A stretch of DNA of 64,000 nucleotides. Source: Thalassotalea sp. LPB0316. GTDB taxonomy: Bacteria > Pseudomonadota > Gammaproteobacteria > Enterobacterales > Alteromonadaceae. How positions within the stretch are numbered: position 1 is the stretch's first letter; each line of letters starts with the position of its first letter. Made by a program: the position numbers and the translations under genes. Shown piece after piece: positions 55,152 to 63,829 of the stretch. The stretch covers positions 1,984,001-2,048,000 of the forward strand of contig NZ_CP062946.1 in NCBI RefSeq assembly GCF_014898095.1, in the 5' to 3' direction. The notes under the pieces were generated by a model. The model did not search any database and had not been told where the DNA came from. It saw nothing but the letters and a program-made list of their open reading frames with translations.

Positions 55152-56597
55152 TTAAGGCGTAAATGTCGCAACGCCTAATTCGTCAGCATTGCTTGGCTTA
55201 GCACCGTGATGGTTATTAGCTAAGATATCGGCTGGTGAATGGGCAATACGCAAGCCCATGTCTTTTTCTTCACGCACTAGCTCGCCGCGCAATGAATTGG
55301 CGTAGACGTCGGTAATTTTAACATCAACAAATTGACCAATCACGTGATGTGGCGCAACAAAGTTTACAATGCGGTTGTTTTCAGTACGGCCACGTAGCTC
55401 CATTGGATTCTTTTTCGACGGGCCCTCAACCAAGATGCGTTGCTCGGTGTCTAACATTTGGCGAGCAATGCGCAATGCTTGTTGGTTAATTCTGTCTTGT
55501 AAAATTTGTAGGCGTTGTTTTTTAACGCTTTCATCGATGTCGTCAACGATATCGGCAGCGGGTGTGCCCGGACGTGCTGAGTAGATAAAGCTAAAGCTCA
55601 AGTCAAAGTCGATGGCTTGGATTAAATCCATAGTGGCTTCGAAATCGGCATCAGTTTCACCTGGGAAGCCAACAATAAAGTCAGATGACATACATAAATC
55701 TGGGCGCGCTTTTTTCAATTTGCGAATTTTTGATTTGTACTCTAACGCCGTATGACCGCGCTTCATCATGGTTAAAATGCGATCTGAACCACTTTGAACA
55801 GGCAAGTGTAGGTGGCTAACGAGCTCAGGTACGTCTTTGTAAACTTCAATGATATCGTCGGTAAACTCAACGGGGTGAGAAGTGGTGTAACGAATGCGGT
55901 CGATACCGTCAATGGTAGCCACTAAACGTAATAACTCAGAAAAACGGCAGATGTCGCCATCGTGCGTTGCACCGCGGTAAGCGTTAACGTTTTGGCCTAA
56001 TAAATTAACTTCACGAACACCTTGCTCAGCGAGTTGAGCAATTTCGTATAACACGTCATCTAATGGGCGTGATACTTCTTCACCACGAGTATAAGGTACA
56101 ACACAGAATGTACAGTACTTGCTACAACCTTCCATAATAGAAACGAAAGCGGTTGCACCTTCCGCTTTTGGCTCAGGTAAACGGTCAAACTTTTCAATTT
56201 CAGGGAAGCTGACATCAACCACGGCTTCTTTGTTTTCACCGCTAGCTTTTTTGATCATCTCAGGTAAGCGGTGCAAGGTTTGCGGGCCAAATACCATATC
56301 AACATACGGCGCGCGTTGGCGAATCGCGTCACCTTCTTGTGAGGCAACACAGCCACCCACACCGATAATTAAATCAGGATTTTCATTTTTTAGGTTTTTC
56401 CAACGACCTAGCTGATGGAAAACTTTTTCTTGAGCTTTTTCGCGAATTGAGCAGGTGTTTAACAGGATCACGTCTGCTTCTTCAGCTTCTTGTGCTAACT
56501 CTAAACCATGCGTTGTGTCGAGAAGTTCTGCCATTTTCTGCGAGTCGTACTCGTTCATTTGACAGCCCCAAGTTTTAATATAAAGCTTTTTGGTCAT
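55152..56597 (-). CDS. miaB: tRNA-2-methylthio-N6-dimethylallyladenosine synthase MiaB
   Basis: Radical-SAM methylthiotransferase acting on position 37 of tRNAs. The 481-residue enzyme has an N-terminal UPF0004 domain with three cluster Cys ([32 protein letters not shown]), the radical-SAM CxxxCxxC ([17 protein letters not shown]) and a C-terminal TRAM domain. It heads the miaB-lnt operon and, as in E. coli, lies near ubiF and the Gln/Leu/Met tRNA operon. Confidence 0.97.
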   Translation of the reverse strand: MTKKLYIKTWGCQMNEYDSQKMAELLDTTHGLELAQEAEEADVILLNTCSIREKAQEKVFHQLGRWKNLKNENPDLIIGVGGCVASQEGDAIRQRAPYVDMVFGPQTLHRLPEMIKKASGENKEAVVDVSFPEIEKFDRLPEPKAEGATAFVSIMEGCSKYCTFCVVPYTRGEEVSRPLDDVLYEIAQLAEQGVREVNLLGQNVNAYRGATHDGDICRFSELLRLVATIDGIDRIRYTTSHPVEFTDDIIEVYKDVPELVSHLHLPVQSGSDRILTMMKRGHTALEYKSKIRKLKKARPDLCMSSDFIVGFPGETDADFEATMDLIQAIDFDLSFSFIYSARPGTPAADIVDDIDESVKKQRLQILQDRINQQALRIARQMLDTEQRILVEGPSKKNPMELRGRTENNRIVNFVAPHHVIGQFVDVKITDVYANSLRGELVREEKDMGLRIAHSPADILANNHHGAKPSNADELGVATFTP

Positions 56598-56704
56598 TGA
56601 TTACTTGCCTAAATTTTAATCAAAATATACGTGTTGGTATAAAAAGGACACGCATTTTACTCTTTCTTTCGCCAATGTGCCACAGGCTTTGACGGTTGAA
56701 TGAG

Positions 56705-56912
56705 TAAATAACCTGAACTTTGGGATAAGAAGTTAGCTAACTTATTGAAAGTAGCAATTTACTACCACTGTTTACACTTCTAGCGAGGGATTTTTTCTTA
56801 GTACTAGACAAATTTGTTTGGAATACCCGCTATTGCACACAAATTTAACGACGTAATAAGGAAAAATAACCGCTAGAAAGCAATTTTTTATCCTAAGTTC
56901 AGGTTAAATAGT
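56705..56912. repeat. MITE-like element with nested inverted repeats (about 208 bp)
   Basis: Outer arms: AACCTGAACTTTGGGATAAG (from 56710) and TTATCCTAAGTTCAGGTT (to 56905). Inner arms: CTTCTAGCGAGGGATTTTTT (from 56777) and a mirror ending CCGCTAGAAAG (to 56880). The whole folds as one long hairpin. It fills most of the 322-base gap 56598-56919 between miaB and the propeller sensor gene; I see no gene in that gap. Confidence 0.7.
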
Positions 56913-56919
56913 AATCAGG

Positions 56920-59781
56920 TTAAATATTGTTGGCGATATCGTTTTCTATAAACTCATCGACATGTTCGTCTAGGTTAAAGCTAATACCTAGCTGACTGGT
57001 GTTGTCACTGGTTCTATAGGTATTAATTTTTGCCTGATGACGCGCGGCAATCTTGCGAATGGTGTACATTGCCATGTTGAAGTCGATTTTACTGTCAAAG
57101 CCGTCAAAATAATCGTTGTCGTCTTCAATCCGCAGCCACAACTTTTGATTAAAGCGCTTGATTGACACCATAAAGTTATTACTTTTGCTGTGAGCAATGG
57201 CACTGTCGATAGCGCTATAGATAATTCGATAGATACTTTGCTGAAGTTGCTGTTCTAGATTGTCGATATCAAAATCAATCTGAGTACGCACTTTTACACT
57301 GTATTTTTCTTGCCAAAAATCAACCAAGTATTCGATACCGCCCGATAAAGACTGATGATTTAAACTACTCGGCGCTACGTTCGTTTTGTTGTCGGCAATG
57401 ATACTAGCCGCTTCAGAAAGTAGCTTGCTGGCTTTGGTTTGCTCGCCTTGGTTTAATAGCCTTATCGCAACATTGATATTGCGCTCGAGATGATCAGATA
57501 GCAGGCCACGGTTTTTTAGGTCTTCATCCAGTACTTTATAGACAGAACTAATCGAGCGTGCTCGCGTGTAAATTAACCACAAAGATAACACCATTAAAGC
57601 TAGCAATAAGAGTAAGTAAATGATCCTGATTTGCGGTGTCCAGTACCAAGGGTAAGCCATATGAATATTGGTATAGGCAACATAATTGCTCCATTGGCCA
57701 AGGCTATTCGTGCCCATCACTTCGAGTGTGTAATCACCTGAAGATAAACCGGCAAGGGTAATTTGATTGCCACTGACTTTGGTCCAAACATTATCATTTA
57801 ATCGATACTTAAATTGTTTATTGGTGTTAGCCCGATAATCTAAGCTGGCCAAATCAAGGGTAATGACATCTTTATTTGAGCCAACGTTAATCACACTGCT
57901 GTTAAGGCTCTGCTGACCCGATACGGCTGTTTTACTGATTTTTATTTTGGCGTTATAAAAATTTTTTTGCTTGTGATCAACTTCAATCAAACCTTTGGTG
58001 TGCCATGCGAATATTTTTTCGCCCATTAACACCGGCGCTGAACTGAAGTTTTTATCTTCGGTGCCCAAAACAACGGAGAGTTTGTAATTAGCAGGGTCTA
58101 ACCTATATAGCCCAGGAGTAGCTGCTACCCAAACTTCATTGCCTACCACTAAGTTATAATGAAAGGATGTAGCAGGCCTTAGACGGGCTAACAAAATCCC
58201 TTGTAAATCGTAAACGTAAATGCCGCTACCAATTGTAAAAGCAAATATTTTGTTATCGATATGAGCAAGTGAAACGACCTTGTTACTGGTAAACTCACCT
58301 ATTTGCTGCACAGTGTCGGTTTGGCTCTTATAAAGCTGAACACTATCAGATGTCGCGAGCCAGAGATCACCATTTGCCATTGTAACAATGTCGATAACTT
58401 CTAAATTGTGTAGACCATTTGCTTTATCGATAGTTTTGACAATCTTTTGTTGATTCAAATCATATTTTTTCACACCCGCATAGTTGGTACCTATGTACAA
58501 TAAACTGTCTTTGATATGCAAGGTTAAAACTATCTTAATACTGTCGGTGTTTTTAAGCCGAGAGGCGCTTGAATCGCCTAGTTTATAGTGCCATAGGCCA
58601 TCGAGTGTCCCGAAAATAATACTATTACCATGTTGGACCATTGTAGTTGTGTATTTGGCTCTATTTGGCAGTGAGATGTTTAATTCTGGATTTAGCCAAG
58701 GTGTAGGCTTTAAGGTTGCTAGTCCCTTGCCAAACGTGCCGATAAGTAAATCATCATTTACCGCCAGTAGTTCATTAGTATTGTGCTGGATATCGTAGGC
58801 TATTGGCGTGTTCTTAACGATGATTTCGGCAACATATTTGACCCCTTGATTAGTTAGCGCCCATAGGGTTTTTGAATTGTCGTGAAACAGTTTGAGTATT
58901 TTACTATTTGAAAACTTAGGGTAGTTAGCGGCAATAGGCTCAAGCGTTTGGCTGTTAAATTGATAAACGCTACCATCATCGCCGGTTGCTAAAATTGCTG
59001 TTTTGTCATGACTTGTGGTGATCGCTGTAATGTTTTTGGCAAGTGTTTGTTGGCTAATAACTTGTTTACCTTTTATCGTGATTAGCTTTTTTTCATCTTT
59101 AATGACCAAAGAGTCGCCAAGGGTTGCTGAAGACTTGATATCACCACTATAAATGGTGGAAAAGCCATTAGATGTATTTAATTGGATACTCCTATCTGAG
59201 ATAACATAAAGTGCACCTTTGGTCGCTATAATCTCGCGAACATTGATGTTTTCTATTAATTTCGTGGTTGTCTGGGTGTTTAAGTCAAAGCTATAAAGCG
59301 TGCTTTTATCGGTAAAATAAATTTGGTTTCGACAGTAAGTCGCTAAATAAGGTGATTTTATATGGCTCGGCAAGGCGAGCCTTTCATAGTTCCCTGTTTT
59401 CGGATCTAAAGAATATAGGCCGTTGACTTGCGTGGAAACGAGGAGCTTACCTTGATAGGGAGATATACTTCTAACCCAAGTAAAAGGCACATGCCAGTCG
59501 TCACTATTGTTGGCAAATCGCAGGACATTAAAGCCGTCATACCGATAAAGGCCTTGTTGACCACTCAACCAAATAAAATCATCACGATCTTGGTAGATGC
59601 CAGTAATGTTATCTAAATCTTCAATCTCTGTGGCGTTAACACTTTGGTGTGTAATGAGCGCTAAGAAAGGTAAGCACAAGACTGTGCTTACCACAAAAGA
59701 GTTAAATAATGCTTTCCGGTGCCTCTTTTGGTGGGTGTACTCTGTTACCACAAACCATATAAACTTGAGGCAAGTCATCAT
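56920..59781 (-). CDS. Large periplasmic beta-propeller sensor with degenerate histidine-kinase-like C-terminus
   Basis: About 953 residues. After a hydrophobic export/anchor segment come repeated propeller blades (for example DRDDFIWLSGQQGLYRYDGF, NGDLWLATSDSVQLY, GNEVWVAATPGLYRLD), a Y_Y_Y-type domain (FKYRLNDNVWTKVSG, GDYTLEVMGTN), one transmembrane helix (IYLLLLLALMVLSLWLIY) and a cytoplasmic NarX/LytS-like helical plus ATPase-like part. No clear phospho-acceptor His motif; the N-box reads YRIIYSAIDSAIAHS where YRIxxEAxxNAxKHA is expected, and the G1 box is replaced by EDDNDYFDGFD. No receiver or DNA-binding domain. Start uncertain: ATG 59781 overlaps the upstream gene; GTG 59694 or an upstream start at 59898 are alternatives. 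Confidence 0.75.
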   Translation of the reverse strand: MMTCLKFIWFVVTEYTHQKRHRKALFNSFVVSTVLCLPFLALITHQSVNATEIEDLDNITGIYQDRDDFIWLSGQQGLYRYDGFNVLRFANNSDDWHVPFTWVRSISPYQGKLLVSTQVNGLYSLDPKTGNYERLALPSHIKSPYLATYCRNQIYFTDKSTLYSFDLNTQTTTKLIENINVREIIATKGALYVISDRSIQLNTSNGFSTIYSGDIKSSATLGDSLVIKDEKKLITIKGKQVISQQTLAKNITAITTSHDKTAILATGDDGSVYQFNSQTLEPIAANYPKFSNSKILKLFHDNSKTLWALTNQGVKYVAEIIVKNTPIAYDIQHNTNELLAVNDDLLIGTFGKGLATLKPTPWLNPELNISLPNRAKYTTTMVQHGNSIIFGTLDGLWHYKLGDSSASRLKNTDSIKIVLTLHIKDSLLYIGTNYAGVKKYDLNQQKIVKTIDKANGLHNLEVIDIVTMANGDLWLATSDSVQLYKSQTDTVQQIGEFTSNKVVSLAHIDNKIFAFTIGSGIYVYDLQGILLARLRPATSFHYNLVVGNEVWVAATPGLYRLDPANYKLSVVLGTEDKNFSSAPVLMGEKIFAWHTKGLIEVDHKQKNFYNAKIKISKTAVSGQQSLNSSVINVGSNKDVITLDLASLDYRANTNKQFKYRLNDNVWTKVSGNQITLAGLSSGDYTLEVMGTNSLGQWSNYVAYTNIHMAYPWYWTPQIRIIYLLLLLALMVLSLWLIYTRARSISSVYKVLDEDLKNRGLLSDHLERNINVAIRLLNQGEQTKASKLLSEAASIIADNKTNVAPSSLNHQSLSGGIEYLVDFWQEKYSVKVRTQIDFDIDNLEQQLQQSIYRIIYSAIDSAIAHSKSNNFMVSIKRFNQKLWLRIEDDNDYFDGFDSKIDFNMAMYTIRKIAARHQAKINTYRTSDNTSQLGISFNLDEHVDEFIENDIANNI

Positions 59782-60154
59782 CACTTGCAGGCTTTTGTAC
59801 CAAAATGTAGGTTGGTTTTCTCGGATCATTAGGTTCTTGTTTTTCTTGCCACGCCTTGGTAATTGAGTCAGCGTATTTTTGTCCGTATTTTGTAGCAAAG
59901 GCGGTGGTTAACATTTCAACGCCAAAGTCGTCCATGATCATCATGGTGTTGTCATGGTAGCCACTTGTGGTATCAAAATCTATATCTACCGTTAAAATCT
60001 TGTTATTGGGTAAAATTAAATCGGCACGTAGCTTGGCTACTACCGCACGATCGGGTGCTGATTTTAATTGAGTGAGGTTGGGCTTTTCAGTAAAGTCATA
60101 GACTAAATTAATGTCTTTGGTAATGCGTTTACTTTCTTTTAATTGCGCCGACAT
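59702..60154 (-). CDS. Hypothetical protein, 150 residues
   Basis: I do not recognise a family. From ATG 60154 (AAGGAG upstream, five-base gap) the protein is soluble, mixed charge, with no signal peptide or membrane segment. Readable stretches: ITKDINLVYDFTEKPNLTQL, a segment VVAKLRADLILPNNKILTVD and a C-terminal TYILVQKPASDDDLPQVYMV. Its end overlaps the N-terminal coding region of the propeller sensor in another frame, so the two are probably co-transcribed and coupled. No function is proposed. Confidence 0.75.
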   Translation of the reverse strand: MSAQLKESKRITKDINLVYDFTEKPNLTQLKSAPDRAVVAKLRADLILPNNKILTVDIDFDTTSGYHDNTMMIMDDFGVEMLTTAFATKYGQKYADSITKAWQEKQEPNDPRKPTYILVQKPASDDDLPQVYMVCGNRVHPPKEAPESII

Positions 60155-60210
60155 AATGTCTCCTTGCATTTGCTCTTTTTATACTGCTAGGGTTAATTCT
60201 CTTGGTATAA

Positions 60211-60472
60211 TACCAATTGAAATAAATATTTGACCGACTCAGAGCTACGTCAGGGAAGTTATAATAAAGCAAATTTATGCAGGTGTAGTCATTCTACATC
60301 AAGTAAATTTGTGAAATTATCACTTTTCTGACGAGCTCCCAAGGGCGAGTTTAAAAGGCTTTTATACTTCGTTACTGATTTTGATAAGGGAATAACCATT
60401 ATCGGCAATCAAAGCCTTGTCTAAAAGCCTTTTAAATCTCGCTGAGTGACCAAATATTTAATTCACTTGGTA
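60211..60472. mobile_element. MITE candidate (262 bp) with TAA target duplication
   Basis: Terminal inverted repeats TACCAATTGAAATAAATATT(TG) and, from the other end, TACCAAGTGAATTAAATATT(TG): 20 of 22 match, with further similarity to about 35 bases (ACTCAG). TAA flanks both ends (60208-60210 and 60473-60475). Internal hairpins include CTACATCAAGTAAATTTG with its mirror (60280-60330 region) and TTTAAAAGGCTTTTA with its mirror. No coding capacity. The 468-base gap 60155-60622 holds this and nothing else I can identify. Confidence 0.72.
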
Positions 60473-60622
60473 TAAGTAAAGTTTATCGAAATTGCTATGT
60501 AGCAAGTTTTATTAGTAGCATAAAGCGCTTAACATGGAAATAGACAAAGACATAGGAAAGAAACCGATTGATTTCTAGTTGGAATTTTATATTTGTTAAT
60601 AAAAAAGAATCAAATAGGCACC

Positions 60623-61291
60623 ATGGTGCCACCTATTAAGTGGCATGAACAACTCAGTGATAAAGGTTTTGCCGTTATCGATAACTTCCTGCCTGAAGTA
60701 AGCGCTAATGCTTTGCGTAATAACATACTCAAACAACGACATCATCGCGCGTGGTGTTTACTGACAACGCCTTATCGCCCCCTTGCAAGCATCAAAGATG
60801 ACATTAACAAACCGTATATCGACAAGCTAAGGCACAAACAAGCCGCTGTTGCGTATCGGCGAAAACAGTTTTCTTTCTCATTTTATCGCAGTGCCAACAA
60901 GCATCAGAAAAGTCATGACAACCAAAAGATTATGGCCCCCTTTTTAACCCAATTAAAACAGCGAGCACGAGCTGAACTAGGCGTTAGTGGCGAGTTAACT
61001 GATGCGTTTTTTGCCTCATTTGTCAAAGGACAATTTATTAGTTACCACACCGATGGCAAAGCAGGGCAGTTTGCTTTTATCTATCAGCTTTCCAAAGGCT
61101 GGCAACGCAAAAATGGCGGCCAATTGGTGTTATATCCCAAACAGGGCTCGCGATTTTATCAAAAAATAATTGAGCCGCGCTTTAACACGCTGGTGTTATT
61201 GAAGTTAGATCATCCAATGCCACATAAAGTTATACCTTTAAACACCAAATCATACCAACACCGCATCACGATTTCTGGTTGGTTAAAATAA
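60623..61291 (+). CDS. 2OG-Fe(II) oxygenase (prolyl-4-hydroxylase-like)
   Basis: A 222-residue non-haem iron dioxygenase. The double-stranded beta-helix ligands appear as HTD (SYHTDGKAG), a distal His (HPMPHKVIPL) and the 2-oxoglutarate-binding Arg (YQHRITISGWL). Blade KNGGQLVLYP matches the prolyl-4-hydroxylase-like subgroup. Substrate unknown: protein or small molecule. ATG 60623 is preceded by AGG; a TTG at 60593 would add ten residues. It stands alone between a MITE and ubiF. Confidence 0.85.
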   Translation: MVPPIKWHEQLSDKGFAVIDNFLPEVSANALRNNILKQRHHRAWCLLTTPYRPLASIKDDINKPYIDKLRHKQAAVAYRRKQFSFSFYRSANKHQKSHDNQKIMAPFLTQLKQRARAELGVSGELTDAFFASFVKGQFISYHTDGKAGQFAFIYQLSKGWQRKNGGQLVLYPKQGSRFYQKIIEPRFNTLVLLKLDHPMPHKVIPLNTKSYQHRITISGWLK

Positions 61292-61381
61292 TTTTCTTCA
61301 GACAAGCAAAACTTGATATTCAGCAACCTTATTTGATTTACCCGTGTTAAGATAGCTGAAAAAATAACAGTGAGATAACTC

Positions 61382-62554
61382 GTGACAACATATGATTGCG
61401 CTATTGTTGGCGGTGGTATGATTGGCGCGGCAACGGCCGTTGCCTTAGCTGATTTAGGTTTGAAAATTGCGTTAATTGAAAGGTTTCAACCCGCTGCTTT
61501 TGAGGTAAATGGCACTGAGCCATTTGATCTTCGTATCTCGGCTATTTCGTTAAACTCACAGCAGTTATTAGAAACCCTTGGCGCATGGCCCTATATCGAC
61601 CAAAGCAGAATATGCCAGTATAAACGCCTTGGGGTTTGGGAGGACGATTTCGCCTATACCGAATTTAATGCCCAAGAAATTGGCCGAGCGCATTTAGGCT
61701 ATATGATGGAAAATCGCCAAATCCAGCTCGCGCTTTGGCAAGTGATCCAACAACATGCCAGTATTAGTTTGTTAGCGCCTGAACAAGTTAAACAATTTAC
61801 CAATAAAGCCGATCAAGTGACTATTGAATTAGGTGAGCAAAACATCACGGCTAAGTTATTGATTGCTGCCGATGGTGCCAATTCACAAATTCGTCAGCTA
61901 GCCAATATTGGCGTAACGGGTTGGGATTACGCGCAATCAGCGATGTTGATTAACGTGGCAACATCGATTGAACAACAAGACATTACTTGGCAAAAATTTT
62001 ATCCAACGGGGCCCGTCGCCTTTTTGCCAATGCCTGGCAATAATGCATCACTCGTGTGGTATCACAATAAGGCTGAAATTAATCGCTTAGCTGCATTATC
62101 GAATGAACAGTTGGCAGTTGAAATAGCGAACAGTTTCCCTGAAAAATTAGGTGAAGTGAACGTTTTAGGTAAAGGTGCATTTAACTTAACTCGTCGTCAT
62201 GCTAATCATTATGTGAGTGGCCGAGTTGTCTTGCTAGGTGACGCCGCACATACGATCAACCCGTTGGCAGGCCAAGGGGTTAATTTAGGTTTTAAAGACG
62301 TAAAAGCCCTGCAAATGGCAATGGCTAAAGCGATAGGCGAAGGCAAAGCATTTGATGATCCCGCAACCTTAGCGAGTTATGAGCGTGCACGTCGTAGCGA
62401 TAATTTGATGATGATGTCGGGGATGGATGCGATTTATCAAACGTTTACTCATCAATCACCTGTGGTTAAGTTTGTCCGTAATCTAGGTTTGTTTGCCGCG
62501 CAACGCGCGGGCAAGTTGAAAAGTAAAGCACTGGCCTATGCCTGTGGGGTTTAG
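61382..62554 (+). CDS. ubiF: Ubiquinone biosynthesis FAD monooxygenase UbiF
   Basis: Hydroxylates the ubiquinone ring precursor (2-octaprenyl-3-methyl-6-methoxybenzoquinol). The 390-residue UbiH/UbiF/VisC-family enzyme has CAIVGGGMIGAATAVALA (FAD), the ISAISLNSQQLLE segment, AADGANSQIRQ and LLGDAAHTINPLAGQGVNLG. UbiF is preferred over UbiH/UbiI because of its position between miaB and the Met/Leu/Gln tRNA operon, as in E. coli. Start is GTG 61382 with GAG upstream. Confidence 0.87.
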   Translation: MTTYDCAIVGGGMIGAATAVALADLGLKIALIERFQPAAFEVNGTEPFDLRISAISLNSQQLLETLGAWPYIDQSRICQYKRLGVWEDDFAYTEFNAQEIGRAHLGYMMENRQIQLALWQVIQQHASISLLAPEQVKQFTNKADQVTIELGEQNITAKLLIAADGANSQIRQLANIGVTGWDYAQSAMLINVATSIEQQDITWQKFYPTGPVAFLPMPGNNASLVWYHNKAEINRLAALSNEQLAVEIANSFPEKLGEVNVLGKGAFNLTRRHANHYVSGRVVLLGDAAHTINPLAGQGVNLGFKDVKALQMAMAKAIGEGKAFDDPATLASYERARRSDNLMMMSGMDAIYQTFTHQSPVVKFVRNLGLFAAQRAGKLKSKALAYACGV

Positions 62555-62567
62555 CGGTTGAAAGTGG

Positions 62568-62598
62568 GTCATTCCCGAGGTGTGTTAGTCGGGAATCT
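62568..62598 (-). repeat. REP-like hairpin, intact copy
   Basis: GTCATTCCCGAGGTGTGTTA continues to GTCGGGAATCT: the reverse complement of the 17.5-kb consensus, with perfect ATTCCCGA/TCGGGAAT arms. Fourteen bases after the ubiF stop. Confidence 0.8.
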
Positions 62599-62600
62599 TG

Positions 62601-62692
62601 TATTAAAGGTTTAAAAGTTTAAAAGTTTAAAGGTATCAAGGTTTAAAACATTCCAACGTTCCAACATTCCAACGTTACCACTTTCCAGCCTA
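62601..62692 (+). repeat. Bipartite tandem-repeat tract downstream of ubiF
   Basis: Left: TTAAAGGTTTAAAAGTTTAA and similar units. Right: CATTCCAACGTTCCAACATT and ACCACTTTCCAGCC. Same purine-left, pyrimidine-right layout as at 49203-49307 but more decayed. No gene seen between ubiF and the tRNA operon. Confidence 0.65.
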
Positions 62693-62811
62693 ATACCGTT
62701 GATTTCCAACTCATACCACCGAGTAAACCGATTGTTTTTATAAAGCGATATAAAATGACTGAACGAGAAACAATAGAGTAGGGAGTAAGTGTATAGATAA
62801 CAAGGAAGAAG

Positions 62812-62886
62812 TGGCTGGGGTATGAGGATTTGAACCTCAGAATGACGGGATCAAAACCCGCTGCCTTACCGCTTGGCTATACCCCA
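62812..62886 (-). tRNA. tRNA-Gln (UUG), copy 1
   Basis: 75 bases including encoded CCA. Acceptor TGGGGTA/TACCCCA, anticodon loop TTTTGAT (UUG), T-loop GGTTCAAATCC. Last gene of the seven-tRNA operon. Confidence 0.97.
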
Positions 62887-62940
62887 ATTAAGGTATGATA
62901 CTTGTCAACAAAGCAAAGCGATCACTTTGTTGTATTTGAA

Positions 62941-63025
<85 letters not shown>

Positions 63026-63034
63026 GTAATTCAA

Positions 63035-63111
63035 TGGTGGCTACACCGGGATTTGAACCTGGGACCCCATCATTATGAGTGATGTGCTCTAACCAGCTGA
63101 GCTATGTAGCC
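63035..63111 (-). tRNA. tRNA-Met (CAU, elongator), copy 1
   Basis: 77 bases with encoded CCA. Acceptor GGCTACA/TGTAGCC is fully paired, which excludes the initiator type; anticodon loop CTCATAA. Identical to copy 2. Confidence 0.95.
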
Positions 63112-63177
63112 TTATACTTCGTATAAAAGTTTACTTGCGTCACTCATAAAAAGCTTAGAGGAAATCAATGGAAGAAG

Positions 63178-63252
63178 TGGCTGGGGTATGAGGATTTGAA
63201 CCTCAGAATGACGGGATCAAAACCCGCTGCCTTACCGCTTGGCTATACCCCA
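63178..63252 (-). tRNA. tRNA-Gln (UUG), copy 2
   Basis: 75 bases, identical to copies 1 and 3 by eye. Confidence 0.97.
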
Positions 63253-63303
63253 ACAAGGTAACTTCTCAATAAACATTTGCCAGCATCATTATTAGGAATG
63301 AAG

Positions 63304-63378
63304 TGGCTGGGGTATGAGGATTTGAACCTCAGAATGACGGGATCAAAACCCGCTGCCTTACCGCTTGGCTATACCCCA
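63304..63378 (-). tRNA. tRNA-Gln (UUG), copy 3
   Basis: 75 bases, identical to copies 1 and 2 by eye; the flanking GAAGTGGCTGGGG context is also shared with the other Gln copies. Confidence 0.97.
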
Positions 63379-63418
63379 GCAATGTTCATTTTGCGCAATA
63401 TAAAATTGCTTTGAATAA

Positions 63419-63503
<85 letters not shown>

Positions 63504-63513
63504 ATTATTCAAA

Positions 63514-63590
63514 TGGTGGCTACACCGGGATTTGAACCTGGGACCCCATCATTATGAGTGATGTGCTCTAACCAGCTGAGCTATGTAGCC
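63514..63590 (-). tRNA. tRNA-Met (CAU, elongator), copy 2
   Basis: 77 bases with encoded CCA, first gene of the operon and identical to copy 1 by eye. Confidence 0.95.
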
Positions 63591-63623
63591 ATTCCAATTC
63601 TTGCCTCTGAGCAAGTGGAGCGT

Positions 63624-63652
63624 ATTTTGCAGATATCGCAGGCTTACGTCAA
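63624..63652 (-). promoter_or_regulatory. Sigma70 promoter of the tRNA operon
   Basis: On the minus strand TTGACG (63652-63647), 17 bases, CAAAAT (63629-63624). It lies about 35 bases before the first tRNA-Met. Discriminator ACGCTCC is GC-containing, as at stringently controlled stable-RNA promoters. Confidence 0.6.
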
Positions 63653-63768
63653 CCGTTTTTTAATAAAAAATTGTAGTTTCGCGACTGTTAGCTCAAAAAC
63701 TCAACAAAGTTATCATTTGGTGAGCTAAAACGGTAAAGATACAGATTAATATGGCTGAAAAATGTAGA

Positions 63769-63812
63769 CAAAAAAGCCAGAAGTTGCCGCTGTGATGCTT
63801 TAATTTCTGGCT
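63769..63812 (-). terminator. Terminator of the right-edge gene
   Basis: AGCCAGAA pairs with TTCTGGCT over a 22-base loop, followed on the minus strand by TTTT. It lies 18 bases past the stop of the partial gene and upstream of the tRNA promoter. Confidence 0.7.
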
Positions 63813-63829
63813 TCTTTACAACAGTTGTT

